This document shows positions 25,215-44,149 of a stretch of DNA of 64,000 nucleotides, one piece after another; position 1 is the first letter of the stretch, and each line of letters begins with the position of its first letter. Position numbers and translations under genes: made by a program. The notes under the pieces were generated by a model. That model was not told the DNA's origin. It made no database searches and saw nothing but the letters and a program-made list of their open reading frames with translations. The stretch comes from Schistosoma mansoni (lineage: Eukaryota; Platyhelminthes; Trematoda; Strigeidida; Schistosomatidae), in contig NC_031502.1 in assembly GCF_000237925.1 (NCBI RefSeq), forward strand, positions 36,705,612 through 36,769,611. The letters run 5' to 3'.

Positions 25215-25733
25215 TTCCCTCTGTCAATCATCACTTGACAAAATCGCCAACTGGAATACCGACTTATATGACCTTGTTCTTGTGCTAAACCAATGACACG
25301 TTAAAACAGCATTAGCAGCCTTGTGTCAACTCTTAATCCTTATTGATCCTTCTCGCCTAACCCTTTTCGTTGAATCCAGAATGCTACCTCAGCATCCACT
25401 GTATGAATCGTATATTTCAGACATACGTGGTTTATATACAAGCAAACCAGACCATATGACACCATAAAGCAAAAAATAACAATTCTACAAGATCAAGCTC
25501 AAAGTGGCTGTGGGTATGGGATACTGTACTTAATCAATTATGAACAAATTAAGAATAGTAAGTCATATAACAATAGCCAATAGGACAAATGAAAGCTTAT
25601 GATAAAATATATGAATATACATATAATCTAGTTACTCAATAGTTATGCAATAGGAATATATGTAATAGTAGTCCATAAATAATTCCTAGAAGTTACCATT
25701 CATTTACTCTTCGTTCGGATATAACAACACAAT
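25215..25733 (+). repeat. Dispersed LTR-like repeat, copy 2
   Basis: GTATGAATCGTATATTTCAGACATAC, GACACCATAAAGCA, GATCAAGCTCAAAGTGGCTGTG, AAGTCATATAACAATAG and the end GATATAACA. Same family and orientation as the copies at 7.0 and 44.9 kb. Confidence 0.6.
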
Positions 25734-28700
25734 GTACGCATTTTACTTTATTAACTTTTATTGTTATGTCTCATAATCGGTCTATAGTATTTGGACATCA
25801 GTGTCTACACCAATAATTTGTATTGATCAATTAAGTATTTAAATAATTTTTTTGTGTCACCATAAATTATTTACCAAATGAATGTTCGAAATTATTTATA
25901 ATCACTTTTACAAAACGTGCATGTTTCTATGTATAAAAATGTTGATCGTACCATGATCATTAGATTACTATGATTTATTCGCAGTACGAAAACACGCAAC
26001 ATTACTGTACGTTAATTGCAGTTATATTAGTGAATAAACTTTAAATCAATTTATTTTGCAGTAAATCATTTTCCAAACAATTATGATATCACCATGGATC
26101 ATGTTAGATAATTTGATAAGTAGTTAGATTGCATAGTACTATACTCTCTATGTAGAGCAATTTGTCTAACATTGATCTGCTAAATCTTATTATCCTTAAC
26201 TTCTAACTGTAAATTCTTTTCGAAAACCAAAGTATTCAAATAGCAATATTTGATCTACCTGAGACTATTAATAATGTGTAGGATATTTGTGTAAAGATTT
26301 TCTATTAGTGTATTTAATAACAATTCAGTCGTGTCTCGATCCTCTCCTTAGTTTTTACGTTTTATTTTGTCCAAATAAATCATTATCCCAAGTAGTTATT
26401 TGCTCGTTATTTGGTCGTTTTTATTGATTGTCTTTGATACTACGTTGGTTCTTATTAATTCTTACTATTAACAATCATTTCAACTATATTTTTCATAACT
26501 GAGAATAAAATTTTAGCTTTGTTTGTTCTGATATCCGATAAATTATCGTACCTATGAGCAAAAGTTTCCTAATAACTACTTGTTCTTCATGTTATGGCTT
26601 AATTATGTTCAATAAACGCGGGCGACATTTTAATTCATACTGTTTAATTGATAAACCATAGCCATTTAGATGAAAAGTTGATTCCGATAACTTCGTTTTC
26701 GTCATCTAGATTTGTATATTCATCAACATTGAAATAATTCTTGACTTTTTCACTTACATCCATGGAATATTAATTTCCCTTAGATGAATATCTACACTAG
26801 ATACCCTTCCAGTGTCTATTCTACAGGACTTCAACACAACTCAGATCGGGAACACGTGACTGGCCTGATTAGAATGTGAGTATATTTCCACGCTAACAAC
26901 CGACAACAAAATGTGTGATCAGTAAGAAAGGGATAATATTAAATGTGTATATTATTTGTATAATGTGAAGAAATTGAGGTTATTTAGGTTTACTAAAGTC
27001 GCGAATAATGTACACAATTGTACGAATGTGATGTCGGAGTTACCGTAATAACAATGAAATTAATGTCATAGTTTAATAAATAATTATAAATAGTTTATGG
27101 GAATGTGAGAATGGGCTGAAATTAAAAACTGAAATGGATTGAGTTATATGGCATACGTTAACTAGTTTGATTTGGAGTGGGATAATCGTATTGTATGTTG
27201 AGGCTAACAATGCGTTTGAAAAAGCTGATCAGATCCTCTCGAAACAATCCCGATAACATCCTCAAAGTAAAAAAAGATACTATCATGATTCCTGTAGAAA
27301 GTTATTCTGGATTTGATATAAAGCCGAAAAAGCTTCCTTTATTTTGAATCATGTTTAGTGACCGTCAGTTTATTTTATTCTGTTACAAAATTAGATCGGT
27401 AATTGATTGAACTATCGTTTTGAGGTTGAGTGTATTTATTATAGAAGTTGATTACACTTAGTTATACAAATTGAAAGATGTGTCCTACGGTTAAGTTTGT
27501 TTAGGGTTAATTTTGTCAAGCCCTACTATTGACTTATTTAATAGTGTGGTTAGAATAAAAACAATTTTGTGTCTCCGCATTGTTATTACTATCATGTCTG
27601 TGTGAACATGTATACTCGATCATATGTGAGCGTTGGGATTTATCTAATAACTGACATCAGGGTGATTGATACAAGACGCCCACGAAATTATCTCAAAGCC
27701 AAGCCAATACACTAGGTTCTATCATATATAGATTCAATGTTTTCTGGTTAACATTGCATCTGTAACCAATACCAGTCCACTAATTTACGTTAAAGATTCA
27801 CGTTCAGCACAAATGATTCCTCCATAATGTTTCTGAATAAATAACTATTTGATAAGGTGTTTTATGGGATTTTAAAATAACTTTTCCAACTACTATCAGC
27901 TGACGAATGATCAAAACTAAGGAATACTAGTCTATCCCTGCATCACGGTTATGATCTTTACAGAAATCCACAATCATGAACTCACACGGGCTTAAATCCT
28001 AGAACTCCACACCCGGAGAGTCAACTGAGTCGGTAATATCACAATAATTCAGTGATAAATTTCTTTGAAAATCATATAACATCACAAATCTCGAAAATCC
28101 ATATCATCGAATTTTAACTCAATAGTTTGAAGTATTGTGTTCATCATGAGAATCTAAAAATTCTTGGTAAGAGTTGATTTGAAAGCGTGGATACACACTG
28201 TTGTTTAGTTTTCAGGGTAACACGAAACAATTGTACAATATTCTTCGATTTATAATAGTTCTCTAGCTACTATTAGTTTATAATGAAAACTATCTTTGAA
28301 CTAGACAATATTTCATAAAACATTTGAAAAATACTATCACTTAGGGTATTTCTTATTTTGCATCTGGAATTTGTTTTAGGTTTTACTTTAAAAAATTTCT
28401 TATTTTGATCTATTGTTTCAATTGACAAACACCTTCAGTAGTATTAGTATTCTTAAGATGTATCCAAATATATTTGCTACAAGATTTTTCAGAGTTCATT
28501 GGCTTTGATTGCATCACTTAAAACATTTTTTTACAATATTTGTTCGTCTACTTTCATCTAATCAATAACGTGAAAAATGTATCTTGGTTTCACGGCATTT
28601 ATGTGTATCAACGTTGGTTACCACAATGTGTTTTTTTATGTATGAAAAAAAATCCATTCACAAAAATGTAAATCAATAAAATCTGTTAATAGGATGTCTA

Positions 28701-31009
28701 CTACAAGTAGTTAATGATGAGAAATAACTCATGATAGGTGAGTTTACTACATAGTTCTCTCAAAAATACATCCCTAAAAGTGTTTACTGTTATATTTTCT
28801 TTAAAGACACCGTATTATTCTGCTCATATCTTAGGGTTGCCAAGTCGTAAATCACGTCGATCAATCCAGTACTCGTAAAATTATTCGAAGATAAGTCACC
28901 GATGATGGTCTTTTCAATCTATATATAGCAGTTGAACTACTCCTGTAGAATTAGCTTCACAAATCGTACTCAGATGGTCTTGTCCTAGGGTGTTCGTGAA
29001 CATGGGCCAGTAAAGTTAGGAAATAGACTACTAAGTCTATAAACAACCCATAATTTCTTATCTGGTAGACAATAAACACTATTAAGATAGGAGGAGTCTA
29101 GTTTCTCATTAAGTCTGTTATGAAACCTGTATGATCATGCGATCTTCAAATGTACTTGGTCGACCAAATAATCAGGAATACAATATAGACAACCTACTAA
29201 TGAAACTGTAAGCATCATTACTAAGGTTTAGCTTAATAATTTCAAATAGATTAAGCATTGTGTGGATTATTTGTAATACCTTAAAGAGCAGGAACTGAGA
29301 TTTGCGACGCTTTGCAAACTGGTGTAAGTCGCTTCATCATAACTTAGTCACTATTACCTACCAGGCAAACCTGATTTTACAAGTCCAAAACAATGGTGTT
29401 GTGTTCCTTATTGCTACTGATTGGCATTTCAACGAACTTTGCTTCTGGGAAGATATGTAATCAAGTTTTCTAACGAACTGTTTCCAAAATGTCCTCGATA
29501 TCTTTCTTCCTTTCACCTGCTACGTTTGAAGAGAATATCTCCTCTAGGTAGAAATCTAGCATTTCAGTCAGATATATTTTAGATAGTAGTTCTGTATATG
29601 GATTATCTCTAACCATATGGAATTTTAGTATTGGTGTGCTCAGCCCTTATTAAGAACCTACCCAGAATGACGTAATACGACGACTTGATTTAAACAACTT
29701 AGCGATTGCATATGCCTCCAGTGTAATGATAAGTCATGGCACAAAATATTAATAGATAAGGTTTATTCCAACCAAGCCTGCCCTCAATTAGGGTAAGCAG
29801 GCAGACAAAGAACGGGTTAATTAAATGTATAAATAAATGTGTGGGTGAGATATGTATATATAGTCACATCATGCATGTCTATAAAAAATATTTCGAACCA
29901 AAATATACCTAGATCTAATCCGATAGGTCATTGGAAAAACACGAATATTCATAAGTGTATGAGTGTACACAGATAAGAGTCTACAATTGTTCATAAGAGT
30001 GAGTACAAAGTAATCAATCACACGCCAATCATATATTTGATTGTAAAGCGCTTAACTTATATAATTTTAATACTCATCAAAAAGATAAGCGTACAAAGTA
30101 ACGAGAAAGAGTGAGATTTTTGATTCGTTCAGAATCTAGAATAAGCCTACTACAGTAGGTCAATACTTAATTAGTCTGTGATAGTGGTAGTACATAAAAC
30201 CCGAGTTAGTCCCCAATAAGCTCACTAGAGAAGACATACTTGGAAAAAGCAACTACATCTCCCATGTACCTGGCGTCCTGATTACTATCATATTGATATT
30301 TTGTCTTTTTTAATGGTCAACACGCACACTGACTTCATCACTGTACTGTCAGCGTCGAAACTGCATTTAAGCGACAACTCAATTCTTTTTTTCCTATGCC
30401 CAACCAACTAATGAAAGAAATAAGGTAACACAACTCGTTGGTGAACTTGTTATCAGAAGAAGACAGGTAGCTAAACAATCATAGTATGATGTGAACAAAT
30501 TTTTTATAGTGTTATGGATTCATCTTACTACGCTAGCCGGTCACCAGATGCTAGTAACTGATATATTTGTTGTAATGAAAATAAAGCGACTCCAAAACAC
30601 GATGTTCATGTTTTGGAAATAAGACCCAAAACGTAAGAAGTTTAATGCACTTGAAGTCAATACTGAATCAAGCTTGTCGAACTGTCTTAGACGAAATCCG
30701 CCATAACACCTGTAGGACCAGTCGTCCATCAGTATAGCTTTGCTTGACTTCGAAAAGAATTCATCTAGGGTGTTGCAGGTTATCACAGCATTACATAGGT
30801 TCCGCTCCAAGGTAAGGACAGTACCCTCAATCGGTCTACTACCAATATACACTTAATTTATACTCCAGTTGTTGGTGTGGGCTGTGATATCTAAATTAGA
30901 ACATGTCAGAAAACTTACACAACCAAGAGCTTTTCGCACAGCATACTTTCATTTTATGCCAGGTGAATAAGAATTATATGGAATGATCACTATGTAGAAT
31001 AACCAGAAT

Positions 31010-31235
31010 CATGTGTATTGATTCCTTAGTAGTAAACGAACCTTACCGACCAATTTGCAATGTGGTTGCTACGTTAAGTGGCTCGACATGGCTTGTATTA
31101 TGTTTCAATATTGAATGGTTGGTGAGACCTCAGACCTTGGCTTCGTCTTGGTTGGGACTAGTCAGCGAGGCTTACATGCAACTAACGCTCCCCCACATGA
31201 AGTTTTAACCCATATTATTCTGAGATGCTAATACT
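31010..31235 (+). repeat. Unclassified dispersed repeat, copy 1
   Basis: TTGCAATGTGGTTGCTACGTTAAGTGGCTCGACA and a following TTGGTGAGACCTC block parallel 35500-35560. It is noncoding; a short ORF here (31011-31208) has no recognised product. Confidence 0.5.
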
Positions 31236-32948
31236 GAGCTGTTCGTGTTTCGACAGACCGCCTGTAGGGCTAATATATTTACATTAATCAATGAGAGGCA
31301 ACCGATATCCTTATTAACTTGTCTTTAGTGCTGACCTGAGGTATCCAAAAATTTCGACGCTTGTGGGTGCCATGCAGATACGAAAATGCTGAAGCAATAC
31401 ACGAGTTGTTGAGAAAACACGCATTCGGAACGTGATATTCTACCTAGAAGCGCTACGAGAAAGAAGCATAAGATGGAATCTTATGTTTAGGTATGACGGA
31501 TAGAAAAGCTATATTTGCTTGTCAACACATTATTTTTGGTTTTATGAATACCTCGAAACTAATGTCCTTTCCTTCATTCCAATTTTTGTCATAAGCTAAA
31601 TGGACGCGACCTCCTCGTCCTTATTGTCTACCTCCAGTGGTTCGTTATGCAGACTCATTTTTCGTTGTTTTAATTCATTTGTTTGTTACACATAAACCGA
31701 AGACAAAAATACTAGATCAATTATATGAAGGTTAAGCGCTTACTACGAGATATCTGACGGTGTGTTGAGGAGATCTATATACTAGGGTGAAACGGATATC
31801 CAGTGCTTTGAGGTTTTCAATGGTTGTTTAATTAACGACAGTCTGTGATGTACACTACAAATGAACAACCTTCGCAAAATTCCTATACTAGTAATTTATT
31901 AATAAACTAGGATAATAAACACAGATACAGAAAGATGAGAATTAAAGCTAATAGATAAGAATGGGATATTTTCTTAGAGAATATACATGATTTTACAGAC
32001 AAAGAAAAGATACTACAATGGAATGAGAAAATCAGTAAAACAAGGTTTTGAAACAAATAAAGTATCAATTACTCCAGTATATTTCAGCGAATAAGTCAAT
32101 CTAAACTATTTACATGATTCAGATAAATCAAGTTCTAGTAGGTACGGTGTTAAATATGTTATGATAATTGATGCACCTACACACAAAATATAAAAATAAA
32201 AACAATGAATGCTACGAACAATCAATAAAAAAATCTTTGATATGACGTATAATAGTCTAAAAATGGCAACACAGTAACAAAGTTAATGTACATGTGAACT
32301 AGTATGTGTAAAAGCTTCTGTTAAAGTTAATTAAGTGGTTATTGCCACTGAATTGAAATTAGAATAAGGTAGTAATTTTTAGTTTTTCAGAATATAGCTA
32401 ATGATTAAAACAGGCTCATCTTTACGGACTTATTTTTTTATTTAAATGGGGAAAATATATGCACAGATTTGTGATTACACTCTAATTATGTTTATTAACA
32501 AAACACACCCGATAACATGTTTGTAATTCGCACTCTTGCTTTTGGTATTGCACTAATTAATATATATATATACATCATTTAGGATAATCAATTTCTTGAT
32601 GTGTATAGTGTGATAAAATGACGTCTATTTGAAAAATGTGACTTGTTTGCATTTTATGTTAATTATTTTCATAAATAATTGTGAAGACGTGATTACAAGT
32701 TATAACAAAACTGGTTGCCTTTAGGAATACTTTTTCTTCTGATGCAAATCATTTCAAGTTAACATCAAGTAAATTAATAAATTTTATCTAAATATCTATG
32801 ATCTGATCAGTTGTATTTAAACAATAATTATTATGAATAGTTTAACAAGATGAAGAGAAGAAATAAGTTATATGTAATTATAATTTACCTCAAAAAGATT
32901 TATAATACAAACAGGAAATACTGATTAAAAGACTACCACATGAACGAA

Positions 32949-33476
32949 GCCCCCAAATGCCCTGGTACGGCCAAGAGTGGGGAGAGTCCGCTTTCCCTCT
33001 CGAAATGCTCTCATATGGCTACGCGTATATAGCCTCTTCCAGGGAAGTCCTACTCACTGCCTTCTCGTGGCAGGGGTGTTGTTCACGAAATTGAGAGGAC
33101 GAAAAACGAATGTCCAGCGCTTTAACCAGGTTGGTGGACACGGAAAGTCCACCTAGGGGAGTTGGAAAACCCTCATTCCAAACCAATGGTGCACATGGAC
33201 TCCAGTATCGTGATGGAACGAATGGCGTACGAACCAACCGTTGGTCACCAGCTACCATGGGACTGCATCTCCTCACGATGCTCCACTGCCTTGTGGGCTA
33301 GACCTTTAGGTCAAAGGCTCGGGGTGTGGCCCCCTAAGAAAACCACCTGCTTCGGTTTGGGCACCCGGGCAGTATCACAGCCCTCACACAAATCGAATGA
33401 GATTTGTGTGGCGCATATGTGTCTGGTGCTTCCTTGTACCAATATTTATGTGTTCAAATAAATTAAATAAATAAAT
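32949..33476 (+). mobile_element. Short LINE-derived retroposon, copy 1 (528 bp, 5' end fused to 3' end)
   Basis: It begins GCCCCCAAATGCCC exactly as LINE A does and follows the LINE A leader closely to CACAGCCC..CACACAAAT. It then jumps to the LINE A 3' end (TGTGTGGCGCATATGT..GTACCAATAT) and an AAAT tail. The whole EN-RT region is absent. It is flanked by a 9-bp target duplication ATGAACGAA (32940-32948 and 33477-33485), so the short form itself was inserted. A sense frame of 99 codons (33162-33461) is open across the junction. It sits inside one arm of an inverted repeat. Confidence 0.88.
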
Positions 33477-33779
33477 ATGAACGAATATTCTTTTCAATAA
33501 ATTTTCTGCAGGTTCTACTAAATTGTATATCCAAATTAATAATCCGAAAAGTGGCCAGGTTTAGGGCAAAGTACATGGTTTAAAGTTATAGTATGTAAAC
33601 GGCAGATTAGGATTAAGAAACCAGAGCTATGTATACAAAGAAATATTTTCAACCGCTTCTCATACCATGGCCAACCACAGGACCAGTTAATCAATGTACC
33701 TACAACCTTTCTGAGTCAAATATAATTGTCTGTCGTATTTATTTACATATCTTTGTATTACTATTATGATTATTATCAG

Positions 33780-33835
33780 CAAAGATGGATGGTGGGTAGC
33801 AGTGGAATCCAGGACGCCCGTTTCGTCCTATTATC
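33780..33835 (-). mobile_element. Sm-alpha-like hammerhead remnant (3' half)
   Basis: The reverse strand reads ATAGGACGAAACGGGCGTCC followed by TGGATTCCACTGC, matching the 3' half of the Sm-alpha hammerhead and its helix I strand. The CTGATGA half is replaced by an ATA-rich stretch, so no ribozyme can form. It sits between two inverted repeat arms. Confidence 0.65.
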
Positions 33836-34293
33836 GTTATTATTATTAATGTCTCGAATACATGATTCATTATATTAGCATTCATCCCACTTTACGATTT
33901 CTTATTAATTTCAACTATTTTTCTACATAATGTAGTCTTCCACTAGACATTTGATCGAATTTTTAATTGCACTATTATTTCTCTCACCTTATCTGATCCA
34001 TATTTATTTTGACCATGAATAATCCTACAATTTTGCTTAACGTATAAGCTGATTCAAGTTAACATTCAATATGAGTTATCTCAACATTAACAATTTTAGT
34101 TTAGTTTACAATCCTCAACTCACATGTTATAACTTTGAATGATACACTTTGCCCTAAATCTAACCACTTTTCGGATTATTAATTTGGATATACAATTTTG
34201 TGGAACCTGAAGAGAAACTATTGAAAAGAATATTCTTCATCCATATAGTAGTCTTTTAATATGATGGGGATTTTTAAACAATCAAAACATTAG

Positions 34294-39611
<5,318 letters not shown>

Positions 39612-42138
39612 TGAAAAGTAAAACACTTTGGAGCTCTTGATAGCTTTCAGTAGAAGTAACTTGGCTGTGTGATCTGCAAGATAAGAATAATAAAACCTAA
39701 TTTATAAGCAATTAAAAAAACAACCGGAGTTATGAGCTTAATGAACCGACCATTTAGTAGAATAAAGGACTATTTTAATTTTACATATAAGCAATTAGAA
39801 TGACTGTTTGTGAGGATCTGCCACGTACCAGACTGCGAAATGTAGGTATTTAGAGGCTCTGTCTGTTAATCATAGACGACGAGACATGTATAACGAATGA
39901 CTGAAGTATCTCAATCACTTAAGGTACACGATGTTGCCATGAAATTTGTTATTTGTTTACTGTTCAAGTGTATTTTAATTCCCGACACAAAATTGCTAGG
40001 TTATTATCCACATCTTACATACACTTTCTTAGGATGACATCAATTCTCAAGACGTGTGTAATGCGTAATATTTAAGTGCAATAGGTTTACACGTTGGTTA
40101 TTACTTTAGACCCATGACAACCTATCTTAAAAGTTATTACCAAAGTTATCGAGTCATTGTATGTAACATTTTTAAATCTTAACGCCATAAAATTAATTTA
40201 TAGCACCAATCAAAACCTTTTACTAACGTTAAGGATAAAGAAAAAAACAGTTAGTAATTACCCTGGCAACTGAATAAGTAATTGTTTGTCTACAGGGAAG
40301 ACGTGACACCAAAAGATATTACAGATAGCATCGGTTAGGACGGTGGATGTTAGTTAAGAACATAAACCGTAGTGCATTACTTTGGTAAGTCGTGATTACA
40401 TAAAACATCTTTCAGATGACTTCCAGGTAGCCAAGTAATTGAAGGTAACATTTACTGAAAATCTCGGTTACAATGCACACATCTTGGTGACACGATTTCG
40501 CATCAAACTGATAAGTCCGAGATAAATTGATAATTCTCTGCAATAGTGTTAGGGTAGTAAAACGAAAAATGAACAGGTAGCTGAAGTGGAGGCTGGATGT
40601 ATTTCAGTTGTTTCCGGTCGTCAACATCTTGACTGGTAGCTTCTTATCAATAGCCAAGTACATATTATTTACGTGCTTATAAATCAATTCTAAAAGAGGT
40701 ATTTATACCATTCCATCTAACGGTGTTGTTAACAAGTAAGTTTCATTCATAATAAGTTTTATGGGAATAGGTCGCACACTTGTCCCTTATCCACTAACTT
40801 TGAAAGCGATCTGTTGAATCATGTCAATAAAATGATTGCGTACACGATAACCACATCCACTGTTGTGTAGGAAAAGAATACTTGCAGGATTCTTTTTCGT
40901 TGGGATTTCCGTTAAAGAAACAGAACTCGACACTTTAGAAGCTGCATTGCAAGGACAAAAATTTCATGATCAGTTAGTGAGTTATGACAGTTGTTTATAC
41001 AACTCAAAATGATGATCGTTGGAAGTATACGGAGGCGAACTTAGTCTATGAGTAGACGTCAACACTAGATCTTAATTACACCGTAAATAAAACTAAACGC
41101 ATAATAGGTTTAAGTAATTACAGATTCTACAGAACAATTTGCCGCAAGTCAATATTATAGTAAACATTTTTGGATATGTTCTGAGTTTATGTTTTAAAAG
41201 TGCGAGGTACTCTGGAGAAGACATAAGCGATTAATTCTGCAACCCAGACTTTCTTGCACGATGCGAGGGATAAACTACATAATGCAGATGGTGATCGAAA
41301 AAAAATGTAAGCTTAGCTGGGTATATAGGCGAAAAGTAGACAATTTAGCGACATTTGAAACGCAGCGCGACATAAATAGGAAATCCCACATTATTTCCCC
41401 AGGACAGGCGAAAAAGCAAAAATTTTGAGGCATTTCCGCATTATTTCCTACTTGATTTCCAATGCATCTCCCCCTATGTTCGCCTTTATTGGTTGTTTGG
41501 GTTCGACATGTTTGACGCTGTCGGCTGACAGCTGTCTTATCTCGTTGTGTTCAACAACATCGGTCCAAAAAGAAAAAGCTGAACTAATGGGGTAATATAA
41601 TATTGTGGCCTTAACAAATACTCACCTTAGTGTTACCTCGTGGTAAAAACGGCGTGGACACGGTAAAAATGTCAGAGCCTTTCAAAGCCGCCCACCGTTT
41701 CGTTTTAACGACCTTGAACGGCCTGACATGAGGCAGTTACTCCGTATTTGAGTTAAAAAGTTGTTGAGGAGATTTTGGGTGGCTGTTGAGTTGCACGAAT
41801 ATCAGGTTTTCTTACATGTAAGTTGCGTTGCATGCATAAGTTCATTCACTGTAACAGAATATTTGAATGAAAACTTGTAGTGGCATTGTCTCCTAACTAC
41901 ATGGTCTTTGAAGTCAGGCATATAATTATTGAAAAGATGTGTATTTGACATGTAACACATGGAGAAGGTCGGAAGTAGTGGACGTGGAGACATTCATTCA
42001 ATTGGATGACATGGCTCAGTCTTGCGATCGGACTCATTATATGTAACGTATTACTATTCATATTAAATATATTATTCTATCCCCAGCATAAATGTGTTCT
42101 TCAGAAGTACTAAGTATCATTGTTAACTGTCATGGTAC
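39612..42138. other. Upstream of ALAD, no gene seen
   Basis: The first 100-200 bases should contain the ALAD 5' UTR and promoter. No TATA or trans-splice acceptor could be singled out. The rest, including a less AT-rich patch near 41340-41720, shows no ORF with recognisable content. Confidence 0.5.
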
Positions 42139-43960
42139 TGTAGCTGTAAATAATTCCCCAAAATCAATAGCTTTTCAAGTGTTTGACATTGGATGCTGAC
42201 CACATTAGTTTAACTGGACTTGTTTAGCTGAAGGCGTTCGGTCATGCATCCGCACCAGATCACGTTGCAGCACAGCGTGGAAAACATCTACGATCATTAG
42301 CCAGATTAGATCAATCGCTTCTCGATATATTGATAACGCATCAAATACATCTTTCAACCTTTCCGCTTCTGACTTTTGATTTTAACTGGTTGGGTACGAT
42401 TCGATTATAGGTGTTACTGGTAATAGTTGTCAAACTACAATACTGGTGGCATCTTCAGTGGTGAGACCAACGTGATCTGGTACACCAAACGATTAACTGT
42501 GAGTCTGTTCCTTTTCGGAACTTCATTAATGATTGTTTTGCTTTATTTGACTTTTATATATTGTGATACTTTTTTTTCGAGTTTACGGATATATTTTAGT
42601 TAATTATTTTCGTTCATTATAATACTTGATTTTTCACTATGACGGACCAGACACCAAAAATATTTGGGTTAAAGACTATCCCCCGCACCCTCGATTCAGT
42701 TAACGCCTTGTTGGCCGGAAAATATCGAAGTCTGGTTCTGCCACGTAGAAGCCGACTTTTGCGGGCACAGCATTACGGACTCACGCACACAGTCCCTCGC
42801 GGTTGTTAAGGCACTACCGCGCGAATTTAACAGATGCGTCACACCTATTATGTTTGCTGGTAATGTTTCGGAACCTTACGAAACCCTCAAACGATCGATG
42901 CTGAGACCTGGAGATCTAACCCATCGACAAAGGTTAGACCAACTCCTCAATAACATCGAGCTGCAACATGGTTCTGCGACAGATATGTTACTTAGGATGA
43001 GAGAAGTGATAGGTCAAAGAACCTTAGACGAAGGCCTATTCAAACAACTTTTCTTATCCAAACTCCCAAAACAGGTGCAGGCAGTTCTCGTCTCGTTCCA
43101 CAACAACGCCGTAGATGAACTAGCTGCATCTGCTGGTCGCGTCTTAGAAATAACGAAGTCTACTAACGCTGAGGTCTTTTCAGTCAAAGAAAAACCTCAA
43201 ACGACCCCGAGTGACATCTCTGAATTATGTCATACACTCACACGCTACTTTCGATTTCGCAATGATCGTAGTCGGTCAAGAACCGCGCGAAGAAGCGTTT
43301 CACGTCGGTGATCTGTCTCTAGATCACGAGAGACAGATAACCCTAACTGGTAATGGTATCATAAACAGTATGGCAAGTCTTCTAGAAATTGCGGGAAACT
43401 CTGCGATTACCTGAACTCCAAGTCGACTGACACGAATAAAAACTCGGGAAACTTCCCAGCTGGCACGCTTTAACGGCAACCGTAGCCGGCGAACATAGCT
43501 GTGTGTCGTACGTCACAGATGTGACCAGGAAAGTTCGCTACCTCGTCGACACCGGCGCAGAAGTTAGCGTTCTCCCCGCGAATTCTAACGACAGGCTAGA
43601 AGAGTCTGTTTTAAGCTCACAGGCGGCAAACGGAAAACCGATTGACTCGTATGGTAAAAGGTACGTCTACCTAAACGTAGGTTTACGCAAACTCATCCAC
43701 TGGATCTTCGCTGTCGCAGATGTTTCTATGCCAATCATTGGTATCGACCTGCTACAATACCACAATCTACTCATGGACACACGCTCATGAAGGTTAATAG
43801 ACGGTAACACTAAGTTATCTGTTTGCGTAACTCTTTTTCTGGTTGCAGATTATCCCCAGTCACAATTAAGCACACCATAGGCCCCTTATATCAACCATTA
43901 CTCGATAAGTACTCCGGGATATATCAACCACAACCGAAATTGCCGTGTGTTAATAATTAT
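42139..43960 (+). mobile_element. Ty3/Gypsy LTR fossil: 5' LTR, gag, protease
   Basis: The LTR starts at 42139 with TGTAGCTGTAAATAATTCCCC and runs about 0.45-0.5 kb. A gag-like region follows from about 42639, containing LDQLLNNIELQHGSATDMLL and LFLSKLPKQVQAVL, then a retropepsin-like region with VDTGAEVSVLP (about 43545). The 3' part of the element is missing. It is broken in several places and old. Same family as the copy at the left edge of the window. Confidence 0.85.
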
Positions 43961-44149
43961 ACATACTAACAAGATTTATAATGCGAAAAAACGACAGTTG
44001 TTATATTTAGATAATCTATTAGATGAATAGACGTGGCTGTACTCAATATAAAACACAATTGTCATCAACTTGTAAACTGTTTCTCCACATAATCTCATAT
44101 ATTCGGTAATTCTCCAAGTTGTCCACCGGTATAGACTTGATTATTAGAA

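Larger units (their letters stand above)
22716..32919. other. Convergent intergenic region, atlastin to ALAD side
   Basis: AT-rich sequence with no supported gene. It holds the second copy of the 204-bp duplication, an LTR-like repeat (25.2-25.7 kb) and a dispersed repeat (31.0 kb). A 103-codon reverse ORF at 30852-30541 matches nothing I recognise. From 25.8 to 30.4 kb I see no gene and no repeat that I can name. Confidence 0.6.
32920..34268. repeat. Fold-back (inverted repeat) structure, arms interrupted by a retroposon
   Basis: Left arm: 32925-32948 plus 33477-33645. Right arm: about 34095-34268, reverse complement. Shared blocks include ATTAAAAGACTAC, GAATATTCTTTTCAATA, TATATCCAAATTAATAATCCG and TTTAGGGCAAAGT. 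Without the 528-bp retroposon the unit is about 0.8 kb, with a spacer containing the hammerhead remnant at 33780. A single-arm relative lies at 61530-61690. Confidence 0.7.

Noticed and set aside
33721-33790. ATA-rich reverse reading that vaguely resembles the missing ALAD ADIIIT tail
   Set aside because: The frame gives isoleucine runs but no YYTP or LLQW and no suitable acceptor; it belongs to the fold-back spacer.
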